Below, one piece after another: positions 1-9,757 of a DNA stretch of 27,493 bases (its first letter is position 1; every line of letters begins with the position of its first letter). The notes under the pieces are model-generated. The model was not told the DNA's origin and did no database searches. It saw only the letters and a list, made by a program, of their open reading frames with translations. This DNA comes from Mikrocytos mackini (taxonomy: Eukaryota > Endomyxa > Ascetosporea > Mikrocytida > Mikrocytiidae), in the NCBI GenBank assembly GCA_030180075.1, contig JASNJN010000137.1, positions 1 through 27,493 on the forward strand, given 5' to 3'. A program made the position numbers and the translations under genes.

Positions 1-85
1 CAATTGAGCCCGATAAAGCGGGTAGGAGTGACGTAGGAAACAGGANAAANTNAATNAGNTTGTATGCTTTATGTAAACTTATTAA

Positions 86-560
86 TTAATTAAATGAATT
101 GTTCTTAAAATCCCGTGTAACCAGCCTGTGTTTTATCGACTCTATGCTGGTTCTAGAACGTCGCCACATCAAGAAACTTCTTAAAGACGAGAATGTTCTT
201 TCTATAGCACCGTTTCCTTGAAATAAACAGTTGATTCTCAGAAATTCTCTATAAAGCCTAGGGAACTTTGTGTCATACTTTTTTCCAAAAATTAATAGTA
301 GAATATGAACTGTCAGTGTTTCGAAGGTACCTCTCAATTTCCTGTTCACATGTCCCGTTAGTATTACTTAATTCACTATTGATATCACTGTCCATACTAA
401 TAACATTAGATAACTGTGTCAAATGGTGGTAAGAATTGTCAGATCCGTCATTACTTCCTGAATTTCCAAAGTCACTGATGTCTCTTGTGTTCGTGTAACT
501 AGACATCTGGGCGATCTCTTGCCCAATTTCTAATAGTTCCCTGTTTGTATAAACTTTTTT
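86..560 (-). pseudogene. hAT transposase C-terminal fragment
   Basis: Minus-strand remnant of a hAT DNA-transposon transposase, covering only the C-terminal dimerisation region. Recognisable pieces are a dipeptide-rich acidic stretch (about 350-500), then WKK, FPRLYREFL, and the hAT hallmark GAIERTFSS followed by SIESIKHRL near the stop at 86. The reading frame changes once near 277-284, inside a run of A residues: a single extra base separates the upstream frame (ending INFWKKV) from the downstream frame (KKYDTKFPRL). The upstream frame runs back without a stop to about 620, where the large palindrome begins. No catalytic DDE part is present, so this is an inactive relic. It is related to, but clearly diverged from, the hAT copy ending at 6871 (GDLERTFSS). 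The family assignment is strong; the extent towards 560 is uncertain. Confidence 0.75.
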
Positions 561-621
561 CCTTTTAATATGAAAAAAACAACGAGAGTCTGCAAATCCT
601 AGAGGTTTTGGGAGAATTAAG

Positions 622-1957
622 CAGTGTTTTAAAATACTAAAAAAAATATTAATATTCTGAATTCATATCACTACAGGTAAATTAAGTTTATAAATATCAC
701 AACTATTGTTTATATTTAGATTAAAATATTATCAAAATTGATTTGGGGTTATTCTGAATTTTGGTTGTAGAGAACGTTAAAAATTATTCAAAAATTATTC
801 ATAAAACTGAATATTTTAGCCTTNAAACGATTTTTATAATTTTAATCTTAAATTTAAATGTAGATAACACAATAACCAACATAATATATGACCTTAAAAA
901 ATAATACTAATTTTAGTATTTTAGTTTTTCAAATATTAAATTTTTTTTTCACAAAATTTTAAAAACTAAATTACAAAAAATTGGTCTAAATATGTTTAAA
1001 ATCTAGTTTATTATTAATTCCGTGTATTTTGGACCATTTTACAAAATTAAAAATAAATACAAAAAAGTAGCACCCTGTCATCATTTAACCAACAATTTTA
1101 TCAACACAACAACTAAAAGGTATAAAAACGTTTAATATATGGGTTAAACTAAAAATTTATCCCGGAAACCTTTTTTTCTTGAGTCCCTTATATGACAATA
1201 TTTAATATTTCGGTACTAAATTTAGTACAATTAGTATGCAAAATACTAAAATTTAATATTTTGTACTAACGTATTAAAGACTAAATTTAATATTTCAAAC
1301 ACTGTTATAAATATGTTTGGAATAAATATTAAATGATTATATATGTTTGTTTTTGTATGGAAAATCTTAAATGATAAATAATTTCGATATTTTTTATAAA
1401 TGAACAGTTTTGAGTTTAACCATGGTTACTTCATGTGTGCGATGTTTTTTGCCATGATATAAACACATACAAGACAAAGATATTATTTTCGAAAAGTTAA
1501 AAAAAATCCAGATTAGTTTAATAGCTATCTGAATAACGACCGAATAAAATGACTTACAAAAGATAATACTAGACCGAAAGACTTCTTACCTTCAAAAGGA
1601 AAGGTACCAGCTAGCAAACAGCACACATGAGTATGCAAATTCAGGTTTAAAACAAATCTTCCCCATTTTTTCACGTTCTTCCCCATTTTTACATGATCTT
1701 CCCCAAAAAGTCGAATCTTCCACATTTTTTCATAATCTTCCCCAAAAGATCGAATCTTCCCATTTTAACTATATCCTCCCCAAATTTTTTGTTTGAAAAA
1801 TTATGTATATTATTTCATAAGTATTCGAACACGCCCTACACGTTTTTTGTCGACAAAAAACAAAATTATGTAAAATAACATTCGAAATTTTATATATTAA
1901 ACATCGATTTTAGCTTGTTATATAATCAAGATATATGTATTGTTTGCCATGTATTTC
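622..1957 (+). repeat. Left arm of a 2.7 kb inverted repeat (giant palindrome)
   Basis: Reverse-complementary to 2020-3356; paired positions sum to about 3977. The arm begins CAGTGTTTTAAAATACTAAA, a CAGTG start as in many hAT-type terminal repeats. The inner half (about 1310-1957) looks identical to its partner by eye. The outer half carries scattered substitutions (for example around 745-765, 810 and 1276). Within the arm are a short tandem array of GGGGAAGAT/TGGGAAGAT-like words (minus sense, about 1655-1764) and a perfect 20-bp palindrome centred on GTCGAC at 1842-1861. A CAGTG-type end also appears inverted at about 1303, so the outer 680 bp could be an element in its own right. No credible gene is seen; the short mirrored open frames in both arms are by-products of the repeat. 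Confidence 0.95.
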
Positions 1958-2019
1958 GATTGTAATATTTCTTTAAATTTTTGGATCATAAAAATTATTA
2001 ACAACCAAATAATAGAATA
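1958..2019. other. Loop between the palindrome arms
   Basis: Sixty-two AT-rich bases of unique sequence between the two arms. Nothing recognisable is encoded. Such a short spacer next to arms of more than 1.3 kb would allow hairpin or cruciform formation, and is typical of foldback elements or of inverted duplications at a break. Confidence 0.9.
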
Positions 2020-3356
2020 GAAATACATGGCAAACAATACATATATCTTGATTATATAACAAGCTAAAATCGATGTTTAATATATAAAATTTCGAATGTT
2101 ATTTTACATAATTTTGTTTTTTGTCGACAAAAAACGTGTAGGGCGTGTTCGAATACTTATGAAATAATATACATAATTTTTCAAACAAAAAATTTGGGGA
2201 GGATATAGTTAAAATGGGAAGATTCGATCTTTTGGGGAAGATTATGAAAAAATGTGGAAGATTCGACTTTTTGGGGAAGATCATGTAAAAATGGGGAAGA
2301 ACGTGAAAAAATGGGGAAGATTTGTTTTAAACCTGAATTTGCATACTCATGTGTGCTGTTTGCTAGCTGGTACCTTTCCTTTTGAAGGTAAGAAGTCTTT
2401 CGGTCTAGTATTATCTTTTGTAAGTCATTTTATTCGGTCGTTATTCAGATAGCTATTAAACTAATCTGGATTTTTTTTAACTTTTCGAAAATAATATCTT
2501 TGTCTTGTATGTGTTTATATCATGGCAAAAAACATCGCACACATGAAGTAACCATGGTTAAACTCAAAACTGTTCATTTATAAAAAATATCGAAATTATT
2601 TATCATTTAAGATTTTCCATACAAAAACAAACATATATAATCATTTAATATTTATTCCAAACATATTTATAACAGTGTTTGAAATATTAAATTTAGTCTT
2701 TAATAAGTTAGTACAAAATATTAAATTTTAGTATTTTGCATACTAATTGTACTAAATTTAGTACCGAAATATTAAATATTGTCATATAAGGGACTCAAGA
2801 AAAAAAGGTTTCCGGGATAAATTTTTAGTTTAACCCATATATTAAACGTTTTTATACCTTTTAGTTGTTGTGTTGATAAAATTGTTGGTTAAATGATGAC
2901 AGGGTGCTACTTTTTTGTATTTATTTTTAATTTTGTAAAATGGTCCAAAATACACGGAATTAATAATAAACTAGATTTTAAACATATTTAGACCAATTTT
3001 TTGTAATTTAGTTTTTAAAATTTTGTGAAAAAAAAATTTAATATTTGAAAAACTAAAATACTAAAATTAGTATTATTTTTTAAGGTCATATATTATGTTG
3101 GTTATTGTGTTATCTACATTTAAATTTAAGATTAAAATTATAAAAATCGTTTAAAGGCTAAAATATTCAGTTTTACGAATAATTTTTGAATAATTTTTTA
3201 ACGTTCTCTACAACCAAGACTCAGAATAACCTCAAATCAATTTTAGCAATATTTTAATCTAAATATAAACAATAGTTGTTATATTTATAAACTTAATTTA
3301 CCTGTAGCGATATGAATTCAGAATATTAATATTTTTTTTAGTATTTTAAAACACTG
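2020..3356 (-). repeat. Right arm of the 2.7 kb inverted repeat
   Basis: Mirror of 622-1957. It ends ...TTTTAAAACACTG at 3356, the complement of the left start. A second CAGTGTTTGAAATATT end lies at 2673, so 2673-3356 has imperfect CAGTG...CACTG termini and may be a nested hAT-like non-autonomous element of about 680 bp. The 8-bp flanks of that inner unit do not match convincingly (5 of 8). The 20-bp GTCGAC palindrome recurs at 2116-2135 and the GGGGAAGAT array at about 2213-2322. Immediately outside, 3355-3374 matches 18 of 19 bases of the right end of the element at 26107-26430. Confidence 0.95.
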
Positions 3357-3474
3357 TGTCATAATACGTAACTCTTTTCGAAATATTTATTTTTCAAACA
3401 TAAATAAATGTTTTTCGCAATTCATTTTATTATCGAAACATTTTTATTTGAATCTTGATATTAAAAATAAATAA

Positions 3475-3828
3475 ATGAATTTCAACATTCTTAGAAAACA
3501 ATCATTTAGATTGATTTTAATCTGTGCTCTAACAATAAATACTTTATCACAAAATGAGAACATCCATAAAAGACGAGTTAACACAGCCATTTCAACCAAG
3601 CGTTATAAAATTTTCTTACAAGTAAGACCAAGCCCAGATTCAACTAACAAGCTAAATAACAGATATTTTGTAAACGAAGATTCATATAAAAGATCTTATA
3701 GCAAGCACAATCCTACTTTTAAAAAATTCCCAAAAACCCAGGAAGAAAGCTTTTCTAGCGAACTATCACTTCCCCTTTTCAATAGAACGCACCAAACAAC
3801 ACAAGAATATAACATCACAACAGGTTAG
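3475..3828 (+). CDS. Possible secreted protein fragment of unknown family
   Basis: A 117-residue ORF starting with a plausible signal peptide (basic start NILRK, hydrophobic ILICALTINTL, then SQNEN). The rest is hydrophilic and rich in Lys, Ser, Asn and Thr, with no recognisable domain. It sits between the end of the giant palindrome and the Ty3/Gypsy fossil, whose coding frame differs and overlaps its 3' end. It may therefore be the 5' part of a lineage-specific host gene cut off by the retroelement, or a chance or element-derived ORF. The upstream sequence is AT-rich but lacks a clean AAATTT motif. The signal peptide is what I see; reality as a gene is inference. Confidence 0.35.
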   Translation: MNFNILRKQSFRLILICALTINTLSQNENIHKRRVNTAISTKRYKIFLQVRPSPDSTNKLNNRYFVNEDSYKRSYSKHNPTFKKFPKTQEESFSSELSLPLFNRTHQTTQEYNITTG

Positions 3829-5842
3829 AGACGAGCGAACTCAGACCGACAATCATCATAACCATCAGAACAGAAAGAACTACCCAAGACCGCGCAGAGA
3901 AGAGCGCCGAACTGGAGCGAAAACACGTAAAGAGGAAGTCTATTGTTCTTTACATAAATCAAATACTCACTCTGACCGACAATGTCAAATGCAAGGAAGT
4001 GAAGGCCAACAAGACACCCATAAGCGAAACGATTACTCCCAGAACAACAATTCTAGAGGAAACAACTACAATCGTGGACCATATAGACCCAATGGCTCAA
4101 ACAGTTACAACAATGACAAAAGAAACTCTGGAAACGGTCATTTAGCTGCCTTACAGGAACCAAAGGCAGATCCTAAGGCAATAGAGCTCACAGTATACTC
4201 TGAGAAGAAGCCGTTTGTCGCACTTGTCGATACCGGATCATGCTACACTTACGCCTCTGATCACGCCATCCAACTGATGGGACTGGAGAAAAAGAACTCT
4301 CCAACAAAAAGAGATGCCATCCTGGCAGACGGTTCTACAGTTAGTACTTCCGACTTCGTCGACGCAAAGCTCTCACTATCAGAAAGACACAGTGATACCC
4401 TAGATACGAGGTGTTATGTACTCAAGAATTGCCAACCGAAAATCATCCTTGGTATGGAATTTCTAGTCCACAATGAGTTCACATTGAATGTCAAGGACAA
4501 TTTATTTTCTTTGAATGGAACTTACTTCCCTGCAAATCAGCAGACGAACAGACTCTCGGAAAGAGACCAAGAACTTGCAACGAAGGTAAGAATCTGCACC
4601 GCACAAACCAAAGAAGAAGAGTGCGAAGACATCATAAACGAGTTCAAAATAAAGAACCCACTTTTAGGACGCATTACAGGAATAGAGCACTCAATACACA
4701 TAAAAGACGAGGAGCCATTCATCGAAAAGGAACATCCTATTCCATTAGGAAAATACGAAGCAACTGTCAAAGAATTAGAAAGACTACAACAGCTTGGAAT
4801 AGTTCAACCTTCCACTTCTAACTTCGTTTCCCCGGCATTTCCAATTTACAAGGCCAATGGAAACATTAGGATAGTTGTTAACTACAAAAAGCTCAACGAA
4901 AGAACAGCAGGATTAGCGTATCCGCTTCCCACTCTTCAAGAACTTTTGGGACAACTCAACGGTTCAACCGTTTTTAGTCAAATCGACTTAAGCTCTGGGT
5001 TCTATCAGATACCCATGGAGCCAGACAGCATAAAGTACACGGCATTTATCCTGAACCACCGAATCTGGGAGTTCACAAGGATGCCATTCGGGTTAACAAA
5101 TGCCCCATTTTCTTTTCAAAAGGCCATGTTCACTCATTTTGGCCATTTCGACTTCATAAAAATCTATATGGATGACTTATTGATCCACTCCAAAGACGTA
5201 AACGATCATAAAGGCCATCTGATAGAGTTCTTTAAAGCAGCATCTGAAGTTCAATGTCAGGTAAACTTCGAGAAAACAACATTCTTCCAGTCCTCAGTAA
5301 AGTATCTAGGACATGAAATAAATGACAAGGGAGTCAGAGCGGACCCCAGCAAGGCGGAAAAGATAATACAAACGCCACCGAAGGATAAAAAGCAAATCAT
5401 GAAGATATTGGGCGTGGTCCAGTGGTTTAGACCATTCTTAACCAACTTATCTGTTTCATCAGCATTCCTAAGCGACAAGTTAAAGGAAGGTGAAGGGTTC
5501 AATTGGTCACAAGACGATTCTGAACGATTACAGAAGATATATGACCAAATACAAGAAAGAACTCTTTTATCACATCCTAATCCAGCAGCTGAATTCAGAT
5601 TAGAGACGGACGCCAGTTTGATTGGCGGCGGAGCAGTATTATTTCAAAACGGGAAAACAATTGGTTATTATAGCCACAAATGGACAAGTTCAGAAGAGCA
5701 TTACACGATCACAGAGAAAGAACTTCTAATCATCGTAAAAGCATTCGAACACTTCAAAACATTACTCTTCTCAACCAAAACCAATGTCTACACCGATAGC
5801 GCAAACGCTATTTTCCAGAAAGATTTATCTGCACGTTCTCAA
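3825..5842 (+). mobile_element. Ty3/Gypsy (Metaviridae-type) LTR retroelement fossil, gag tail to RNase H
   Basis: Fossil fragment of a Ty3/Gypsy retroelement. Parts visible in order are a Cys/His knuckle of the gag type (CSLHKSNTHSDRQC, about 3940-3983), an Asn/Gly/Arg-rich linker, an aspartic protease (VDTGSCYTYA, about 4225), a reverse transcriptase (FSQIDLSSGFYQI, MPFGLTNAPFSFQ, IYMDDLLIHS) and an RNase H domain of the gypsy type (ETDASLIGGGAVLF, about 5608). It is incomplete: no integrase region, no LTRs and no full gag are seen on either side. The visible coding stretch otherwise looks well preserved, suggesting a fairly young loss, though no LTR pair is available to date it. It is more GC-rich than the surrounding repeats. 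Its 3' side ends at a patch of ambiguous bases (5844-5867), possibly an assembly joint. Confidence 0.95.
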
Positions 5843-5843
5843 A

Positions 5844-5877
5844 NNTNAGNNTTNTCTCTATAATCTCTAAAAACACN
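5844..5877. other. Ambiguous-base patch next to a MITE-like fragment
   Basis: Several N bases fall in 30 nt. The readable part (CTCTATAATCTCTAAAAACA) is the reverse complement of the middle of the MITE at 6004-6203 (about 6052-6075). Either a second, inverted MITE fragment lies at the 3' boundary of the Ty3/Gypsy fossil, or the assembler joined two contigs here through a shared repeat. Similar N patches occur at 46-59 and 18533-18538. Confidence 0.6.
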
Positions 5878-5917
5878 TCCTAAGTTAATAATAATTAATT
5901 GTTGGTTTTAAATTGTC

Positions 5918-6871
5918 ATCAACATAAAGAATTCCAATGGGCCGGATATAAACCCATCGTAAAAGCACTTCAGGAGAATATACATAAAAGACTTCTTTAT
6001 AACTAGGGTTCGGAATATATGTGACAAAAATGATCAAATATGTGAATAATATGTGTTTTTAGAGATTATAGAGAAAAACCTAAAATTTGAGGATACTCAG
6101 ATATGGGATACCTAAAAAATTTCCCAAATTTATAAAGGATTTTACGTCGAATTTTACACAAAATATGTGACCACAAGTTTGGTCACATATATTCCGAACC
6201 CTATTTATAACAAAGGGACGGAGAAAATATATTTACTAACGGCCATGTTTTTAGAGCCAAAATACAAAAAGGAATGAAAACAAATGAAATACAAACAGCT
6301 AGAATTATAGTAAAGAACATACACGAACAGATAAAGTTGATTAACCAATTAGAGCAAAGAGATCTGGAAAACAAATAAAAGAAACTTTAGAAAAACTAAA
6401 AAAAACAAATCTAATAAAAAGAAATCTAAAAAAGGTAATAGCAAAGAAACAGATGATAAAGCAGAGTCTAATTCCGATGAAAAAATTAAAAACGGAGAAG
6501 AAACAAATAGTAATATAGGGGAAAACAACAAAGCTATAGGCAAATCCAAAGATGTTAATTTTTTGAATACAATATTTGAAAGAAAACAAAGCGAAGTTTC
6601 TACAAATGAGGATACGTTAGAAGAAGAGTTTAACCGGTATGTTAATACAAATTCTAGGAAGTCTTTCAAAGCATATTGGAAATATAATGATTCATTTCCA
6701 CAAATGAGAAAAGTAGCTCTTGTGTTTCACACATTTATTATATCTAATGGGGATTTGGAAAGAACGTTTTCAAGTGCAGGATATTTATCCTATGGACGCA
6801 AAAACAGAATATCAGTTAATAAAATAGAATACAGGATAAAAATGAGATATAACAATAGAAATTTTAATTAA
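5918..6871 (+). pseudogene. hAT transposase relic (C-terminal half), interrupted by a MITE
   Basis: Plus-strand hAT transposase remnant. Readable in order are WAGYKPIVKALQENIHKR (5935-5990), then after the MITE at 6004-6203 LYNKGTEKIYLLTAMFLEPKYKK (the hAT 'YxxAxxLDPxxK' region), a basic linker rich in Lys and Asn, and the C-terminal dimerisation region AYWKYNDSFPQMRKVALVFHT ... GDLERTFSSAGYLSYGRKNRIS. Removing the MITE together with one copy of its 8-bp duplication restores the frame across the insertion. There is also a TGA near 6277 with a frame change to the next segment, and another frame change near 6375-6385. The N-terminal part and the terminal repeats are not seen. It is an inactive copy of a family distinct from the relic at 8390-9757. 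Confidence 0.85.
6004..6203. mobile_element. hAT-type MITE, 200 bp, perfect 22-bp terminal inverted repeats and 8-bp TSD
   Basis: The ends are perfect inverted repeats of 22 bp starting TAGGGTTCGGAATATATGTG at 6004 and ending with the complement at 6203. The flanking TTTATAAC at 5996-6003 is repeated exactly at 6204-6211, an 8-bp target-site duplication characteristic of hAT transposition. It carries no coding capacity. It inserted into the coding region of an unrelated-looking hAT transposase, so it was mobilised in trans after that copy became a tolerated target. The perfect repeats and duplication suggest a recent insertion. Confidence 0.95.
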
Positions 6872-7016
6872 CTAACCAAATATAAATTCAACTAACACTT
6901 AGTTTAAATGTCTTTTATACTTTAAATCTTGTAAAATTACAACAGAAATTCTATCTAAATAAATACATTAAATTCTATAACCAAATCTTGTTTATATAAA
7001 ATATTTTTTAAATATG

Positions 7017-7136
7017 AAACTTTTGGACACGAAAAAACTTTTTTGCATATCAAACTAAACTTTTAGATACGAAAAAGTTTTTTTGCAAATCAAACTAAAN
7101 TTGAACGACGCAAAAAAGTTTTTTTAGCAAATTTCA
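7017..7136. repeat. 40-bp tandem repeat, about three copies
   Basis: Three adjacent units start at 7017, 7057 and 7097, exactly 40 bp apart. Each begins AAACTTTTGGACACGAAAAA or a close variant and continues TTTTTTGCAAATCAAACT. The third unit is more diverged. The run leads directly into the TTTTTTGC-rich tract. Confidence 0.8.
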
Positions 7137-7515
7137 AAAAAAAACTTGAAATGCGAAAAACGTATTTTCGCGTTGGCGCTGAATTACGATTTTGGCACAC
7201 ACGTTTTTTCGCGTCTGCGGGAATTGCTAAAAAGAGCCATTTTGCTAATTTTTTGCAAAAAAAACAAGGAATCTGGCGACGGTACCAAAAAATAAAAACA
7301 CGTTTTTTAGCATGTACTTTGTTTTTTGCATCTGAATTATTGGCGTTTTTTTGGTGCGAATATGACTTTTTTGCAATTTTTTTCGTATCCATTTTGATAA
7401 AAAAAATTATATCTTTTAGATTTTCGCAAAAAATAATTAGCAAATTTTTAAATTTGCGAATTTTTTTTTTTTGCAAATGCAAAAAAAGTCGTTTGCTTTT
7501 GCTAATTGGTGCCAT
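7137..7515. repeat. Low-complexity tract dense in TTTTTTGC / GCAAAAAA words
   Basis: About 380 bp in which TTTTTTGC(AAA), GCAAAAAA, GCGAAAAA and TTTTTCGC recur many times at irregular spacing on both strands, mixed with less repetitive words. Open frames of 120-140 residues exist on both strands but are dominated by Phe/Ile or Lys runs, look compositional, and match nothing I know. Expansion of the 40-bp repeat just upstream followed by divergence is one possible origin. Confidence 0.6.
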
Positions 7516-7690
7516 TCGCTAGCGAAATACCCATCTATGTTCTTAGCCTCTGGAAGAGTAGGGGTACTATCGAATAGCAGGTCTTCTGGGGACTCGTCGT
7601 CTTCTTTGTGAAGAGTGCAGGTAGTGTCTTTCGAAGTATCTTTATTGGTACGTATAGAAAGCAAATCTTCTGCAAAGTGGACTATTATCT
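7516..7690 (-). other. Possible retroelement fossil piece (protease-side region)
   Basis: On the minus strand this segment reads as an acidic, Ser/Thr-rich protein stretch (includes SIRTNKDTSKDTT and KEDDESPEDLL). Together with the separate segment 8004-8088 (which contains IMEIDFLKGN) it resembles the region around an LTR-retroelement aspartic protease. The two pieces are separated by the pogo-like MITE at 7691-8003, so the element, if real, is old and in fragments. Low confidence; the family is not determined beyond 'retroelement-like'. Confidence 0.3.
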
Positions 7691-8003
7691 TACAGTCAAC
7701 TCCGGATATAACGAAGTTCGGTTATAACGAAGTCGTAAAAAATGGCCCATTTCCCTCTATAATTTTGTTCGGATATAACAAATTATCGCTTATAACGGGG
7801 GTAGTTAAATTTTAACGAATATTGAAATTGAATTTTACGGCCTCTGAAATATTCCAAAAATTTCAAAATTATGGAAATACATACTAAACATATATATTCT
7901 TGGTTGGTATCAATACTTTCCCTTGCAAATTGCTTAATTTAGCATAACTGAATTTTTTGATCGGATATAACGAAGTTTTTTGTTATAAGCGGAGTTGACT
8001 GTA
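7691..8003 (+). mobile_element. pogo/Tigger-like MITE, copy 1
   Basis: Starts TACAGTCAACTCCGGATATA and ends ...AAGCGGAGTTGACTGTA, so the terminal inverted repeat is TACAGTCAACTCCG with a TA at each end as target duplication, as in the IS630-Tc1-mariner superfamily (pogo/Tigger branch). Internal GATATAACGAAGTT-like words recur near both ends. It has no coding capacity. It lies in opposite orientation to copy 2 at 8089-8384, 85 bp away. Confidence 0.9.
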
Positions 8004-8088
8004 TTTCCTTTTAGGAAATCGATTTCCATGATTACTGGGGAACATAAAAAGTCTACGACATAGGTTCGACTTCGAATAGCTGTCCAGA

Positions 8089-8384
8089 TACAGTCAACTC
8101 CGGATATAACAAAAAACTTCGTTATATTCGATCAAAAAATTCAGTTATGCTAAATTAAGCCATTTGCAAAGAAAAGTATTGATACCAACCAAGAATATAT
8201 ATGTTTAGTATGTATTTCTATAATTTTGGTATTTTGGGAATATCTCAGAGACCGTAAAATTCAATTTCAATATTCGTTAAAATTCAACTACCCCGTTATA
8301 AGCGATAATTTATTATATCCGAAAAAAATTATAGATGAAAATGGACCATTTTTGACGACTTTGTTATATCCGGAGTTGACTGTA
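8089..8384 (-). mobile_element. pogo/Tigger-like MITE, copy 2 (inverted)
   Basis: The terminal inverted repeats are nearly 25 bp (TACAGTCAACTCCGGATATA... at both ends) with TA at each end. The interior is the reverse complement of copy 1, for example the segment around CCAACCAAGAATATATATGT. It ends six bases from the stop codon of the BED-type hAT relic. Copies 1 and 2 together could form a foldback. Confidence 0.9.
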
Positions 8385-8389
8385 TTGGC

Positions 8390-9757
8390 TCATAATCTAA
8401 TTAAAACATGTTCAATATCATGTCTTTTCGGGGGTATATTTTTCCAGGTTTCTTCGTTTAGTCTCAACATATTATTAAACAAACTGAAGCTCCGCTCCAC
8501 GTTGATAGATGTGTATTGTGCTTTCAATAAATACTTGTTTATTATATGAGCCAAATCTCCGCTCTAGTTAGCTTCTTCAACAATCTTTATAATGCCATTT
8601 TCTCCCATCTTTTGGTAATGTATTTATTTATACCCATCACATCGTCCTCGATACTGATGCCAGATACCACTCTATATCCAGTTTCCAAGTCAAGAGCTTT
8701 ATTTTAGAGTAAGTCCATAGTTTATTCAGATGCTAATAATAACAATATGTCTTTCCAATGTAATTGTATAATCCTTCTTCATTCGCAGCTAGCTTTGCAT
8801 TCTCCAACAACTTCTCTTCCTTGTGTATTATTTATTATTCTCTTTATCTCATTGAAATTTTTAAGTAATATTTAATAGACTTTAGCCAGGAGCCCCCAAT
8901 GGGTGATAATGGGCGAAGGAGGGCCCCGATTCTCTTAAATAGTTTTCTTCGGTACTTATTTCTTTGTGTAATTTCTTCACTGTGGCGACTAGTTTATCTG
9001 CCTTTGAAAAATAATTTCTTATTTTCATACAGCAGTTGTGTAATAAACGGGAGACACATGTAACATGATATAGATTTGGAAAAAGAGATGACATGATGTT
9101 GAATGCTTATATCATGTAGGAAGCAGCATCACTGAGAAGTAATAGAAAGCGCTCTCTCTTCAATCCTAATTTTATAACAATGTCATCAACAAGCCATATA
9201 ATACTGCAAAAATTGACAGGCGAATCAGAAGGAAGGGATTCTACCAGATATGTTTGGTTTGGTTGATCAATCCATCCGATTAAAATATTTGTAATGAATT
9301 GATCCTTAATATAACATTCATCAACGATCAAAAAGAAATAGAAATCTTGAAGGTACCTTAGAACATAGTAAAGCTTATTCTGGTCAAATTCTTGTACCAA
9401 ATTTCGGGCAGAAGACTCGCTTAGCAGTGGCAAATCGTATTTGGAAAAAAGTTAATAAGTGAATTTCTTTTGAGTTTGCTCAATGGGATGTTTATTTCCA
9501 AAAATAAAGCAGTAAGATCACGTTTGAAAGAGTTTTCTTTATACATTGTGCCGGAATAGGAGTTCTTGATACTGTAAATAAATAAGTTAAGATATTTGCA
9601 TATTTGATGTGTGTCCACATTACATTTTCTGTTATATGATACGCTTTATCACATATCTTGCACCACATCAGCCAGTTTTTGTTTCGTAAAACTCGTCTGG
9701 GAATTTAATGATGTATTTCTTCCTTAGTTCTGAATTAGACGCTTTTTATTTGGTCAT
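8390..9757 (-). pseudogene. hAT transposase relic with BED/CGGBP1-like zinc finger
   Basis: A nearly full-length but broken hAT transposase on the minus strand, of the type related to CGGBP1. From the N-terminus: a probable start at 9757, ELRKKYIIKFPDEFYE, a zinc-finger-like WCKICDKAYHITENVMWTHI (about 9600-9680), ALFLEINIPLSKLKRNSLINFF (about 9430-9510), IVDECYIKDQFITNILIGWI and LLLLSDAASYMI (9107-9400), LFPNLYHVTCVSRLLHNC (about 9040-9090), and a dimerisation end INVERSFSLFNNMLRLNEETWKNI (about 8420-8500) with the stop at 8390. Stops and frame changes are present in several places (at least five), so it is inactive. It is a different hAT lineage from the relic at 5918-6871. Terminal repeats were not found. 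Confidence 0.85.

Noticed and set aside
1525-2452. Mirrored short ORFs (61 and 66 residues) in both palindrome arms
   Set aside because: They are identical only because the arms are identical; they contain simple GGGGAAGAT repeats and have no family resemblance or promoter motif.
7090-7522. Overlapping 120-140-residue ORFs on both strands
   Set aside because: Both are products of poly-T/poly-A low complexity with Phe/Ile or Lys runs; no motif or start context.
8226-8549. A 107-residue plus-strand ORF
   Set aside because: It lies across MITE copy 2 and the antisense of the hAT relic; a by-product of both.
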